This document shows positions 1-8,181 of a DNA stretch of 64,000 nucleotides, in pieces. The first letter of the stretch is position 1. Each line of letters begins with the position of its first letter. A program made the translations under genes and the position numbers. Source of the stretch: BP-191 sp035940575 (GTDB lineage: Bacteria; Actinomycetota; Actinomycetes; BP-191); the NCBI GenBank assembly GCA_035940575.1, contig DASZER010000026.1, positions 10,329 to 74,328 of the forward strand. Direction: 5' to 3'. The notes under the pieces are model-generated. The model ran no database searches and had not been told where the DNA came from. It saw nothing but the letters and a program-made list of their open reading frames with translations.

Positions 1-1415
1 GGCGGGATCTCGTCGTAGCCCTCAAGCCGCATGACCTCCTCGGTGAGGTCCACGGGAAGCGTGAGGTCGGGCCGCCACGACGGCGGGACGACCGTGAGCG
101 GGTCGGTGCCCGACACCGTGCAGCCGACCTGCGCGAGGCGGCGCTCGACGACCTCGCGCGCGTACGGCACGCCCGCGCGCCGCCCCGGCTCCCCCGCCGA
201 CATCGTGATGACGGGGCGCGACGGCAGGTCCGCGACGTCGGTGACGCCGGGGTCGGCGGTGCCGCCGGCGAGCGAGGTGAGCAGCGCGACCGCGCGCTCG
301 GCCGCGACCGGCGCGAGCTCGGGGTCGACGCCGCGTTCGAAGCGCTTGGACGCCTCGGAGGAGAGCAGGTGGCGGCGCGACGTGCGGCCGATGCCCGCCG
401 GGGCGAACCACGCCGACTCCACGAGCACGTCGCGGGTCTCGCCGGAGACCTCGGTGGACGCGCCGCCCATGACGCCGGCGATCGCGATCGCGCCGGAGCC
501 GTCGGCGATGACGAGGTCCTCGGGGTCGAGCGCGCGGTCGGTGCCGTCGAGGGTGGTGAGCCGCTCGCCCGCCGTGGCGCGGCGGACGACGATGCCGCCG
601 GAGAGCTTCGCGAGGTCGAACGCGTGCAGCGGCTGGCCGACGTCGAGCAGGACGTAGTTGGTCACGTCGACCGCGAGCGAGATCGGCCGCATGCCGGCCA
701 TCGTGATGCGCTGGCGCAGCCAGAACGGCGTCGGCGCGAGCGGCGACACGTCGCGGACGACGCGGGCGACGTAGCGGCGGCAGCCGTCCCGGTCCTCGAT
801 GGCGACGGGGTGCGCCTCGCCGCCCGACGGCACCGGCATGACGCCGGGGTCGGTGAACTCCACGCCGAACGCCGTCGCGGCCTCGCGCGCGACGCCACGG
901 ATCGAGAACGCGTAGCCGCGGTCGGGCGTGACCGCGATGTCGAGCACCTCGTCGGACAGGCCCAGCACCTCGACGGCGTCCTGGCCGAGCGGCGCGTCGG
1001 GGTCGAGCACGAGGATGCCGGCGTGGTCGTCGCCGATGCCGAGCTCGCGGGCGGAGCAGATCATGCCCTCGGACGTGCGGCCGTACGTCTCCCGCGCCGA
1101 GATCTTGAAGTCGCCGGGCAGGACGGCGCCGGGCACGGCGACGGCGACGCGGTCGCCGACGTTGAAGTTCGTCGCGCCGCAGACGACGTTGCTCTGCTTG
1201 TGGCCGAGGTCGAGGCGGACGTAGCGGATCGGCTTCTTGAAGCCGGTCAGCTCCTCGACGTCGAGCACCTGGCCGACGACGACGTTCGTGACGTCGCCGC
1301 CGACCCGCTCGACGTGCTCGACCTCGAAGCCGGCGCGGATCAGCCGCTCCGCCACCTCGCGACCGGTGGCCTCGACCGGCGCGTACTCGCGCAGCCAGGA
1401 CAGGGGGACGCGCAT
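1..1415 (-). CDS. pheT: Phenylalanyl-tRNA synthetase beta subunit (C-terminus beyond window)
   Basis: Beta subunit of the cytoplasmic alpha2-beta2 enzyme that charges tRNA-Phe. Only the first 471 codons are present; the catalytic-like core and the C-terminal anticodon-binding domain lie beyond the left edge. Visible are the family start MRVPLSWLREY, an OB/EMAP-type tRNA-binding fold at about residues 40-150, the B3/B4 editing region with SSEASKRFERG near 360-375, and the start of the B5 domain (PPSWRPDL). The ATG is preceded by GAGGAGG at five bases. It follows pheS after 106 bp, about half of which is a 52-bp dispersed repeat, so the two subunits are probably co-transcribed. Confidence 0.96.
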   Translation of the reverse strand, partial: MRVPLSWLREYAPVEATGREVAERLIRAGFEVEHVERVGGDVTNVVVGQVLDVEELTGFKKPIRYVRLDLGHKQSNVVCGATNFNVGDRVAVAVPGAVLPGDFKISARETYGRTSEGMICSARELGIGDDHAGILVLDPDAPLGQDAVEVLGLSDEVLDIAVTPDRGYAFSIRGVAREAATAFGVEFTDPGVMPVPSGGEAHPVAIEDRDGCRRYVARVVRDVSPLAPTPFWLRQRITMAGMRPISLAVDVTNYVLLDVGQPLHAFDLAKLSGGIVVRRATAGERLTTLDGTDRALDPEDLVIADGSGAIAIAGVMGGASTEVSGETRDVLVESAWFAPAGIGRTSRRHLLSSEASKRFERGVDPELAPVAAERAVALLTSLAGGTADPGVTDVADLPSRPVITMSAGEPGRRAGVPYAREVVERRLAQVGCTVSGTDPLTVVPPSWRPDLTLPVDLTEEVMRLEGYDEIP

Positions 1416-1454
1416 CAGTGCCTCCTCGTCCGGCCCTGGCGGCCGGGGACACCG

Positions 1455-1506
1455 CGTTCCTTGCAGCCCGTGGCGCACCTCGCCGCGTGACGATCTTCAA
1501 TGTTGG
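1455..1506. repeat. 52-bp intergenic repeat, copy A (pheS-pheT)
   Basis: One of four copies of a 52-bp element in this window. It reads CGTTCCTTGCAGCC at one end and CGTGACGATCTTCAA-TGTTGG at the other. The ends are imperfect inverted repeats built on CCAACCTTG, and the GTGACGATCTTCA block is identical in all copies. It fills half of the pheS-pheT spacer without touching either reading frame. Confidence 0.8.
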
Positions 1507-1521
1507 GGCGTGCCGGCATGT

Positions 1522-2598
1522 CTAGAGCTCCGTTCCGAAGGCGGTGGTGAGGCGGGCGTCGCCTTCGAAGAAGTGGCGCATGTCGTCGATGCCGTGGCGG
1601 AACATCAGCAGGCGTTCGAGCCCCATGCCGAACGCGAAGCCGCTGTAGCGCTCGGGGTCGACGCCGCAGGCGCGCAGGATGTTCGGGTGGACCATGCCGC
1701 AGCCGCCCCACTCGATCCAGCCCTCGCCGGAGCAGATGCGGCAGCCGTCTCCCTTGCAGGCGAAGCACTGCAGGTCGACCTCGGCCGACGGCTCGGTGAA
1801 CGGGAAGTACGACGGCCGCATCCGGCTCTCGAGCCCCTCGCCGAACACCGCCCGCGCGAACGCCTCGATGGTCCCGCGCAGGTGCGCCATCGTGATGCCC
1901 TCGTCCACGACGAGGCACTCGACCTGGTGGAACACCGGCGAGTGCGTGGCGTCGAGCGGGTCGTTGCGTACGACGCGCCCGGGCACGACGACGTAGACGG
2001 GCAGGTCGCGCTGGAGCAGGGCCCGGACCTGGACCGGTGAGGTGTGCGTGCGGAGCAGGACGCCGTTCGACGGCGGGTCGAGCCAGATGGTGTCGTGCTC
2101 GCCGCGCGCGGGGTGGTCGGGGCTCATGTTGAGCGCGTCGAAGTTGTGCCACTCGGTCTCCGCGAGCGGGCCCTCGGCGACCTCGTAGCCCATCGCGACG
2201 AACACGTCGCCGACGTACTCCTGGATCATCGTGAGCGGGTGCCGCCCGCCCTTCGGCGTGCGGTCCCACGGCAGCGTGACGTCCACGCGCTCCTCGGTGA
2301 GGGCGCGCTCGTCGCGCTCGCGTTCGAGCGTCTCGCGGCGCTCGTCGTACGCCGCCTGCAGCGCGCGGCGCACGTCGTTGACGCGCTTGCCCGCGTCGGC
2401 CTTGGCCTGGGGCGGGAGCGCGCCGATCTCGCGGTTCGCGAGGCTGACGGGCGCGCGGTCGCCGAGGTGCGCGGTACGCGCCTCGGCCAGCGCGTCGAGG
2501 GACGTGGCGGCCGCGATGGCCGCGAGGGCGTCGTCCTGGATCCGGGAGAGCCGCTCCGGCTGGAGCAGGGATACCTGGACGGGGTCGTAGTCGGACAC
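1522..2598 (-). CDS. pheS: Phenylalanyl-tRNA synthetase alpha subunit
   Basis: Catalytic alpha subunit (358 aa, usual length) of phenylalanyl-tRNA synthetase. An N-terminal coiled-coil region (about 1-95) is followed by the class II core with motif 2 (the VVPGRVVRNDPLDATHSPVF region) and motif 3 (GFAFGMGLERLLM near the C-terminus), and the PFTEPSAEVD segment typical of PheS. The first codon is GTG with no Shine-Dalgarno sequence, but TAGGGT lies six bases upstream, suggesting a leaderless transcript. The gene precedes pheT and lies 57 bp after the kinase gene, with a possible weak terminator hairpin between. Confidence 0.97.
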   Translation of the reverse strand: MSDYDPVQVSLLQPERLSRIQDDALAAIAAATSLDALAEARTAHLGDRAPVSLANREIGALPPQAKADAGKRVNDVRRALQAAYDERRETLERERDERALTEERVDVTLPWDRTPKGGRHPLTMIQEYVGDVFVAMGYEVAEGPLAETEWHNFDALNMSPDHPARGEHDTIWLDPPSNGVLLRTHTSPVQVRALLQRDLPVYVVVPGRVVRNDPLDATHSPVFHQVECLVVDEGITMAHLRGTIEAFARAVFGEGLESRMRPSYFPFTEPSAEVDLQCFACKGDGCRICSGEGWIEWGGCGMVHPNILRACGVDPERYSGFAFGMGLERLLMFRHGIDDMRHFFEGDARLTTAFGTEL

Positions 2599-2604
2599 GG
2601 GTGC

Positions 2605-2610
2605 ACCCTA
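2605..2610 (-). promoter_or_regulatory. Candidate -10 element for leaderless pheS
   Basis: TAGGGT (TANNNT form) ends six bases before the pheS GTG, so transcription would start at or next to the start codon. The same spacing is seen before several other genes here (DUF1844, GNAT, aroC, pilD). No convincing -35 box is visible. Confidence 0.45.
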
Positions 2611-2618
2611 AGTGAGTC

Positions 2619-2645
2619 GGCGGGTCAGGGGTGTGGGTGCCCGCC
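2619..2645 (-). terminator. Possible weak terminator after the kinase gene
   Basis: A six-base GC stem (GGCGGG/CCCGCC, 15-base loop) lies between the kinase stop and the pheS promoter candidate. There is no U-tract. Together with a separate pheS promoter it would divide the infC operon from pheST, but this is inference. Confidence 0.3.
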
Positions 2646-2655
2646 GGGGCGCGCG

Positions 2656-3720
2656 CTACGCGTCGTAGGACGGCGTGCCGGCGGGCAGCGTAAATCGGAA
2701 CTCCGCGCCGCCGGTCGCCGCGCGACCCACCGTGATCTCGCCGCCGTGGGCCTCGACGAGGCCCTTCGTGATGAACAGGCCGAGGCCCGTGCCGTTGCGG
2801 CGCCCGCCGTCGGGGCGCCGCCAGAACTTGGTGAACACGCGCGCGAGCATCTCCTTGGGGATGCCCTCGCCCTCGTCCGTCACCGTGACCTCCGCGCCCG
2901 TGGGACTGCCTTCGATGGTGACGGTGACGGTGCCGGCGCCGTACTTCAACGCGTTTTCGACGAGGTTGCCGACGACCTGGTCGATCTTGTCGGGGTCGAG
3001 CCACATCTCCGGCAGCTCGCCGGTGACCTCGAGGACGAAGCGCGACTCCGGCTCGCCGCTGGCGATGCGCCCGGCGAACGCCTTGCGGACCGCGTGCTCG
3101 AGGTCCACGACCTGGCGGTGCAGCTCGAGGCGTCCTGCGTCGATGCGCGAGACGTCGAGCAGGTCGGCGAGCAGCCTGGTGACGCGGTCGGCGTCGGCGT
3201 TGACGGTCTCGAGCATCACCTTCTTCTGGTCGTCGTTGAAGCGCTCCCACTTCGCCAGCAGCGTGGCGGTGAAGCCCTTCACCGACGTCAGCGGCGAGCG
3301 GAGCTCGTGGGCGACGGTCGAGATGAGGTCGGCGCGGTTGCGTTCGAGGCGGTCGCGGGCGGCGGCGTCGCGGAACGCCACGACGAGCTTGCGTACGGCG
3401 CCGCCGTCGTCGCGGACGTAGCGGGCCGTGACGAGCAGGTCGCGGGACGGCTGGCCCGTCGGGCCGACCAGGCAGAGCTGGCGCTCCGGCTGGCCCGTGC
3501 GCGAGCGCAGGCCGTCGTAGGGCACCGTGCACTCCCACCAGTCGCGCCCGGCCGCGTCGGCCAGCGGCAGGACGTCGCGGAAGTCGCGGCCGATAGCCTC
3601 GTCGATGGCGACGCCGAGCAGCCTCGACCCGGCGGCGTTGAGGACGACCACGGTGCCGTGGTCGTCCGCGACGAGCAGCCCGTCGGGGAGCTCGTCGTAC
3701 GGAGCGTGCTCGTCGCTCAC
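2656..3720 (-). CDS. Soluble PAS-type sensor histidine kinase
   Basis: Two-component sensor kinase (354 aa) that would autophosphorylate His138. Order: a PAS-like sensor at about residues 8-120; a HisKA dimerisation box VAHELRSPLTSVKGF (134-150); then an HATPase domain with the N box NLVENALKYG, DEGEGIP and GTGLGLF. No transmembrane segment is seen, so it should be cytoplasmic and sense an internal signal. No response regulator gene lies next to it. The GTG start is chosen because it overlaps the stop of the upstream methyltransferase gene as GTGA; an open frame continues upstream but only inside that gene. Ligand and partner are unknown. Confidence 0.85.
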   Translation of the reverse strand: MSDEHAPYDELPDGLLVADDHGTVVVLNAAGSRLLGVAIDEAIGRDFRDVLPLADAAGRDWWECTVPYDGLRSRTGQPERQLCLVGPTGQPSRDLLVTARYVRDDGGAVRKLVVAFRDAAARDRLERNRADLISTVAHELRSPLTSVKGFTATLLAKWERFNDDQKKVMLETVNADADRVTRLLADLLDVSRIDAGRLELHRQVVDLEHAVRKAFAGRIASGEPESRFVLEVTGELPEMWLDPDKIDQVVGNLVENALKYGAGTVTVTIEGSPTGAEVTVTDEGEGIPKEMLARVFTKFWRRPDGGRRNGTGLGLFITKGLVEAHGGEITVGRAATGGAEFRFTLPAGTPSYDA

Positions 3721-4469
3721 GTCCGGCAGCCTCCTGGGTCGCGTTGGCCCTTGGCGGAAGCGTAGAGGCAGACGGCCGCGGCGGTCGCGAGGTTGAGGCT
3801 CTCGGCGCGCCCGTAGATGGGGACGCGGACCCGCTCGTCGGCCATCGTGATCACGTCCTCGGGCATGCCCCAGGCCTCGTTGCCGAACACCCATGCAGTG
3901 GGCCCTGTCAGATCGGCCTCGTCAAGGGGGGTGCCGGCGTCGGCGGTCGTCGCGCGGACAGTGAGGCCCGCCTCGCGCAGCGCCGCGAGGACGTCGGGCA
4001 CCGCGCCGCCGTCCACGACGTCGACGTGGAAGATGCTGCCGGCCGACGACCGCACGCACTTCGGGTTGTACGGGTCGACGCTCTCGTCGGGGAACACCAC
4101 CAGCTCCGCGCCCGCCGCGTCGGCGGTGCGCAGGATCGTGCCGGCGTTGCCCGGGTCGCGGGCGTACGCGAGCACCGCGACGAGCAGCGGGCGCTTGGCG
4201 AGGGCGTCGGCGAGCGGGACGTCGCGGGCCAGCGCGACGCCGACGAGGCCCTGTGGCGAGACGGTCTGCGCCAGCGCCTCCATCACCTTGCCGGTGACGA
4301 GCGTGGCGTCGCCGGTCAGGTGCGGGTGGCGTTCGGCGGCCTCGGGCGTCGCGAACAGCTCGACGAGCCCGTCCGTCGCGAGCGCCGCCTCGACCGCGCC
4401 GGGACCCTCCACGAGGAAGCGCCCCTCGGAACGCCGCGTCGCCCGACGCGCGAGACGGCGCGCCCCCAC
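3717..4469 (-). CDS. SpoU/TrmH-family RNA 2'-O-ribose methyltransferase
   Basis: SAM-dependent 2'-O-methyltransferase of the SPOUT (TrmH/SpoU) type acting on rRNA or tRNA; the exact target cannot be told. Residues 1-80 resemble the SpoU substrate-binding domain (GRFLVEGPGAVEAAL). The SPOUT knot follows, with motif 1 ARDPGNAGTILRTADAAGA, motif 2 WVFGNEAWGM and motif 3 VPIYGRAESLNLATAAAV. It lies just after rplT, a common actinobacterial order. The first usable start is GTG at 4469, yet the family-typical stretch TARNPRV is encoded in frame just upstream with no ATG, GTG, TTG or CTG before it, so the true N-terminus is uncertain (an ATC at 4508 is the only near-cognate candidate). Confidence 0.88.
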   Translation of the reverse strand: MGARRLARRATRRSEGRFLVEGPGAVEAALATDGLVELFATPEAAERHPHLTGDATLVTGKVMEALAQTVSPQGLVGVALARDVPLADALAKRPLLVAVLAYARDPGNAGTILRTADAAGAELVVFPDESVDPYNPKCVRSSAGSIFHVDVVDGGAVPDVLAALREAGLTVRATTADAGTPLDEADLTGPTAWVFGNEAWGMPEDVITMADERVRVPIYGRAESLNLATAAAVCLYASAKGQRDPGGCRT

Positions 4470-4511
4470 GACCCGTGGGTTGCGCGCCGTCTCGAGAACG
4501 GTCCTGATGGG

Positions 4512-4874
4512 CTACGCCGCGGGCAGCGCCGCGCGCGCGACCTGGACGAGCTGCGCGAACGCCGCCTCGTCGGTCACCGCGAGGTCGGCGAGGACCTTGC
4601 GGTCCACCTCGACGCCGGCCGCCTTGAGCCCCTGGATGAACCGGTTGTACGTCATGCCGTTCAGCCGGGCAGCGGCGTTGATCCGCTGGATCCAGAGCTG
4701 GCGGAAGTCGCCCTTGCGTGCCCGCCGGTCGCGGTACGCGTAGGTCATCGAGTGGAGCATCTGCTCCTTGGCCTTGCGGTACAGCCGCGAGCGCTGCCCG
4801 CGGTAGCCGCTGGCGCGCTCGAGTACGACCCGGCGCTTCTTCTGGGCGTTGACCGCCCGCTTCACGCGTGCCAC
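4512..4874 (-). CDS. rplT: 50S ribosomal protein L20
   Basis: Large-subunit protein L20 (120 aa), which binds 23S rRNA early in assembly. The basic N-terminus MARVKRAVNAQKKRR, the SGYRGQRSRLYRKAKEQ segment and the helical C-terminal domain match the family over full length. The start is GTG with GGAGAA upstream. It is the third gene of infC-rpmI-rplT. In other bacteria L20 or IF3 represses this operon; here only the long infC leader hints at such control. Confidence 0.98.
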   Translation of the reverse strand: MARVKRAVNAQKKRRVVLERASGYRGQRSRLYRKAKEQMLHSMTYAYRDRRARKGDFRQLWIQRINAAARLNGMTYNRFIQGLKAAGVEVDRKVLADLAVTDEAAFAQLVQVARAALPAA

Positions 4875-4907
4875 GGGAACTTCTCCGATCAGGGTGAGTC
4901 GAGACGG

Positions 4908-5102
4908 TTACTTGCCGAGGAGCTTCTTGGCCGTCTTGGCGTCGGGCTTCGACAGCTCGGCCGTGCCGGTGAGCCGGCGGGTGAGCGTGCTCGACTTGCG
5001 CTCCAGGAGGTGGCGCTTGCCGGCGCGCTGGAAGAGCACCTTGCCGGAGCCGGTGATCTTGAAGCGCTTGGCGGCGCCGCTGTGGGTCTTCTGCTTGGGC
5101 AT
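4908..5102 (-). CDS. rpmI: 50S ribosomal protein L35
   Basis: Ribosomal protein L35, 64 residues, strongly basic, with the family start MPKQKTHSGAAKRFKITGSG and the ending KTAKKLLGK. It lies 14 bp after infC and 33 bp before rplT, forming the conserved IF3-L35-L20 cluster. The ATG is fixed by the conserved N-terminus. Confidence 0.98.
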   Translation of the reverse strand: MPKQKTHSGAAKRFKITGSGKVLFQRAGKRHLLERKSSTLTRRLTGTAELSKPDAKTAKKLLGK

Positions 5103-5116
5103 GTCGTCCGTCTCTC

Positions 5117-5680
5117 TCAGGCCTCGGGCTGCTCTTCGGCCGTCTCGCCGGCCGAGCCCACTGGCATGCGCTTCTTGTGCGGGGCCAGGACCATGATCAT
5201 GTTGCGGCCGTCCTGCTTCGGCGCGGACTCCACCAGGCCGAGCTCGCTGACGTCGTCCGCGAGCCGCTGGAGCAGCCGGTAGCCGAGCTCGGGCCGCGAC
5301 TGCTCGCGACCGCGGAACATGATCGTGACCTTGACCTTGTCCCCCGCCTTCAGGAACCGCTCGACGTGGCCCTTCTTGGTGCCGTAGTCGTGCGGGTCGA
5401 TCTTCGGGCGGAGCTTGATCTCCTTGATGATCGTGAGGGTCTGCTTGCGGCGTGCCTCCTTGGCCCGCAGCGCCTCTTCGTACTTGAACTTCCCGTAGTC
5501 CATGATCTTGCAGACCGGCGGGCGCGCCATCGGTGCGACCTCGACGAGGTCGAGGTCCTGCTCCTGGGCCATGCGGAGGGCCTCGCCGATCGGCACGATG
5601 CCGATCTGCTCGCCCGCCGCCCCGACGAGACGGACTTCGGGAATGCGGATCCGGTCGTTGATCCGTGGTTCGACGCTGAT
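5117..5680 (-). CDS. infC: Translation initiation factor IF-3, AUC start
   Basis: IF3 (187 aa) keeps 30S subunits apart from 50S and proofreads the start codon and initiator tRNA. The N-domain (EPRINDRIRIPEVRLVG), the linker around KIMDYGKFKYEEALRAKEAR and the C-domain (VKVTIMFRGREQSRPELG) are all intact. The start is read as ATC at 5678-5680: a perfect AGGAGG sits four bases upstream, and the protein then begins with SVEPRIND as in relatives. A downstream-competing ATG at 5704 would place the AGGAGG inside the gene. AUC/AUU starts in infC are known and let IF3 limit its own translation. Confidence 0.95.
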   Translation of the reverse strand: MSVEPRINDRIRIPEVRLVGAAGEQIGIVPIGEALRMAQEQDLDLVEVAPMARPPVCKIMDYGKFKYEEALRAKEARRKQTLTIIKEIKLRPKIDPHDYGTKKGHVERFLKAGDKVKVTIMFRGREQSRPELGYRLLQRLADDVSELGLVESAPKQDGRNMIMVLAPHKKRMPVGSAGETAEEQPEA

Positions 5681-5857
5681 GGGGCCTCCTACGAACGGTG
5701 TCATCTGCGACCCGGGAGCCCCGACCTCGGCAACGGCGCGCGCGCACGGCGCCGCCGGACCGAAGACCCTCGGTGCCGGAGGCCCGGGGGTGGGGAATCG
5801 AGGTTCCCGCTTGCGAGCACGCCAGAGGACGTGCCGGTCAAGGGACGAGGGTACCAG
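5681..5857 (-). promoter_or_regulatory. infC operon promoter and about 160-nt leader
   Basis: An extended -10 element (TG-G-TACCCT, at 5848-5856) is followed by roughly 160 untranslated bases before the infC start. The leader is GC-rich and can fold into several hairpins. That length fits an autoregulated ribosomal protein or IF3 leader, but no known leader family was recognised with certainty. It also covers the gap up to the next gene, whose stop codon is at 5882. Confidence 0.45.
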
Positions 5858-5881
5858 GCGCGGGCCCGCGCGCGGTAGCGC

Positions 5882-7156
5882 TCAGCGCTGGCGCTGGTAG
5901 TACAGGGCCCAGACGCCCTCGCGGAACACCGAGATGCCGACGTGCAGGCGCCCGCGGCTGTCGTAGCGCACCGCCTGGAACTCGGGGTACGTCTGCGGCC
6001 CCACCCACAGCGGGGCGCTCGTCGTGAGGCCGGTGGCGACGACGCGGCCACCCGCGAGGGTGGCGTAGCCGGCGTACCAGCGCGGCGGGTCGTCCGTCGC
6101 GGCCGGGTCGTCGGGCGTGTCCAGCCACGCGATCGCGGCCTCGCCCGCCCGCGCGCCGCCGGTGACCCACGGCGCCCAGGCCGTGCGGCCGGCGTTCAGG
6201 ACGAGGGGTGTGGACCACGTGGCGCCCTTGTCGGCCGAGGACGTGTAGTAGACCGGGACGTCCTTGGCGGCCGTACGCGGGGCGCTCCAGACGGCGTGCA
6301 GGCGCCCGCCCCCGTCGATGGCGAGCACCGGGTACAGCGACTCCGGCGCCGGGCGCTCCGGCAGCGGCGCGACGTCGCGAGTGGCCCAGGTGAGCCCGCC
6401 GTCGTGGCTGTACGCGAGCTGGATCGTGTCGTTCAACGCCTCGGCCGCCGGCTCGGCGGGCGTGACGCGGCGGGTGTGCACTGCGTACAGGTCGCGGCCG
6501 CCGGGCGCCACGACGAGGTTGCCCTCCCAGGTGTACGTCCCGTCGGCGTTCGCCGTCGTCACCGGCACCGCCGGGCCGAACGTCGCGCCGTAGTCCGTGC
6601 TCTTGGTGAACCACATGAGCGTCGGCATCTGCCCCTGCAGCGCCTGGTACGTGACGTACACCGTCCCCGGCACGTCCCCCGCGACGATCCACGGGCGGTC
6701 GACGACCGGCACGGTCGCGGCGACCGGGGTGCCGGTCCACGTGCGGCCGCCGTCGCGGCTCGTGCCGACGGAGAGGCTCCCGACCCACGTGTCGGCGACG
6801 TAGAGCGTGCCGTCGGGGCCGTACGCGACGTCGCAGTCGGCGCCCTCGTACGTCCGCTCGCGCGTGTCGCCGGGCGGCTCGACGACGGTGTACGCCCACG
6901 TACGCCCGCCGTCCCCGCTCCGGTAGAAGCTCGACTGCGGCACGTCCGGGTCGAGCAGCGCCGCGGGCGCGCAGGCGAACATCTGCCGCTCGTCGCGCGG
7001 GTTCAGCGCGAGGCTGATCTCCTTCGCCGCGCGGCCGTCGCTCATCAGCACCGGCGGCTGCCACTGCAGGCGCCTCGGCGCGGCGGCGCCGCCGGGCTGC
7101 GTACCGAGGAGCAGCCCGAACGTCGCGGCGGCGAGCAGGGCGTGGCGGGGGCGCAT
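5882..7156 (-). CDS. Secreted Asp-box (BNR/sialidase-fold) protein
   Basis: A 424-residue exported protein built of sialidase-like beta-propeller blades. The N-terminus (MRPRHALLAAATFGLLLG, then AAA) is a Sec signal peptide. At least five Asp-box motifs of the S-x-D-x-G-x-T-W type are visible: SGDGGRTW, SRDGGRTW, STDYGATF, SHDGGLTW and SADKGATW. Asp-boxes are structural, not catalytic, so the fold is well supported but the enzymatic role is not; it could be a glycosidase or a non-enzymatic propeller. The gene stands alone on the minus strand, divergent from the DUF1844 gene and followed by the infC promoter region. Confidence 0.75.
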   Translation of the reverse strand: MRPRHALLAAATFGLLLGTQPGGAAAPRRLQWQPPVLMSDGRAAKEISLALNPRDERQMFACAPAALLDPDVPQSSFYRSGDGGRTWAYTVVEPPGDTRERTYEGADCDVAYGPDGTLYVADTWVGSLSVGTSRDGGRTWTGTPVAATVPVVDRPWIVAGDVPGTVYVTYQALQGQMPTLMWFTKSTDYGATFGPAVPVTTANADGTYTWEGNLVVAPGGRDLYAVHTRRVTPAEPAAEALNDTIQLAYSHDGGLTWATRDVAPLPERPAPESLYPVLAIDGGGRLHAVWSAPRTAAKDVPVYYTSSADKGATWSTPLVLNAGRTAWAPWVTGGARAGEAAIAWLDTPDDPAATDDPPRWYAGYATLAGGRVVATGLTTSAPLWVGPQTYPEFQAVRYDSRGRLHVGISVFREGVWALYYQRQR

Positions 7157-7201
7157 GACAGGGGGAGTTCGCGACGGCGGCGGCGCGTCCTGCCGTGCCC
7201 G

Positions 7202-7207
7202 TAGGGT
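7202..7207 (+). promoter_or_regulatory. Candidate -10 element for leaderless DUF1844 gene
   Basis: TAGGGT ends six bases before the ATG at 7214, the same spacing as at pheS and aroC. No Shine-Dalgarno sequence precedes the ATG. Confidence 0.45.
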
Positions 7208-7213
7208 GCCGTC

Positions 7214-7573
7214 ATGGACCCGGAGGAGCCGGTGACGCCGGCCGAGGCGCTGGACTCGCTGACGCGCGACATCGCCGAGGTGCCGGCCGTCGAGGTCGTG
7301 ACAGCCTGCGCGGTCAACCTCATGTCCGCCGCCGCCGTGAAGCTCGGCCTCGCCGAGGGCGGCGAGCACCTGCGCGACCTGGACGAGGCGCGGCGGCTCA
7401 TCGAGGCGCTGGCCGGGCTCGTGGACGGTGCCGGGCCGTACCTGTCGTTCCACGCGGCGCCCGTGCGCGACGGGCTCAAGTCGTTGCAGCTCGCGTTCCG
7501 CGAGGCGTCGCCGTACCCGGACGACCCCGGCAAAGGCCCGGGCGAGCGCTACACCGGCCCCGTCTGGGGCTAG
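7214..7573 (+). CDS. DUF1844 family protein
   Basis: Small acidic helical protein (119 aa) of the DUF1844 family, function unknown. Family features are the EVPAVEVVTACAVNLMSAAA segment, a short central helix (DLDEARRLIEALAGLVD) and PVRDGLKSLQLAFREAS. In many actinobacteria this gene lies close to infC and the translation genes, as here. It probably has a leaderless mRNA. Its stop codon shares the palindromic CTAG with the stop codon of the convergent membrane-protein gene, so the two genes overlap by four bases tail to tail. Confidence 0.85.
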   Translation: MDPEEPVTPAEALDSLTRDIAEVPAVEVVTACAVNLMSAAAVKLGLAEGGEHLRDLDEARRLIEALAGLVDGAGPYLSFHAAPVRDGLKSLQLAFREASPYPDDPGKGPGERYTGPVWG

Positions 7574-8181
7574 ATCGGCTCGGTCGTCGTCTCCTTCACC
7601 GGCGTCATCCGCAGGATGCGGAACGACGCCTGCGTCGCCGGGCCGATGGACACGGTGTAGAGCGCGGTGCCGACGCCGACGGGACCGCCCATCGCGATGC
7701 CGGCCACCAGCGCGCTCGCCTCGACCAGCGTGCGCGCCCAGCCGATCGACCACCCGAACCGCGTGTGCAACGCCACCATCAGCCCGTCGCGAGGCCCGGC
7801 GCCGAAGTGCGCGCCGATGTACAGCGCCGCCGCCACCCCGATCAGCAGCGTGCCCACGGCGAACAGCGCGAGGCGCGCGACGAGCGCCCCGTGGGACGTC
7901 TCGCCGAGGCCGAGGTCGAGCAGCACGTTCTCGAACACGCCGATCAGCACGAGGTTGCTGATCGTGCCGAAGCCGGGCCGCACGCCGAGCAGCAGCGACG
8001 CCGCGAGCACGACCGCGCCGACGAGCTGGACGACCGTCCCGAACGACGTGCCGGTGCGTTCGGCGACACCGCCGTGCAGCACGTCCCACGGCGACACCCC
8101 GAGCCCCGACCGCAGCGTCAGCACGATGCCGAACGCCGCCAGGAACAGCCCGAAGAAGAGCTGCACGACGCGACGCGTCAT
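7570..8181 (-). CDS. YczE/YitT-like integral membrane protein
   Basis: A 203-residue membrane protein with five to six hydrophobic helices, matching the YczE/YyaS family of BCR/YitT-like proteins (start MTRRVVQLFFGLFLAAFGIVL, internal GLGVSPWDVLHGG and GAGPRDGLM repeats of the half-domain). Function is unknown; relatives are predicted transporters. The ATG overlaps the stop of the upstream transporter gene as ATGA, so the pair is translationally coupled. It ends tail to tail with the DUF1844 gene. Confidence 0.75.
   Translation of the reverse strand: MTRRVVQLFFGLFLAAFGIVLTLRSGLGVSPWDVLHGGVAERTGTSFGTVVQLVGAVVLAASLLLGVRPGFGTISNLVLIGVFENVLLDLGLGETSHGALVARLALFAVGTLLIGVAAALYIGAHFGAGPRDGLMVALHTRFGWSIGWARTLVEASALVAGIAMGGPVGVGTALYTVSIGPATQASFRILRMTPVKETTTEPI

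Noticed and set aside
22..1500. Open frame across pheT whose first residues MKIVTRRGAP recur elsewhere in the window.
   Set aside because: The shared peptide is only the translation of the 52-bp repeat; the rest is an off-frame reading of pheT.
2599..2655. T-box or other attenuator before pheST.
   Set aside because: Too short and no T-box sequence; a leaderless promoter explains the gap better.
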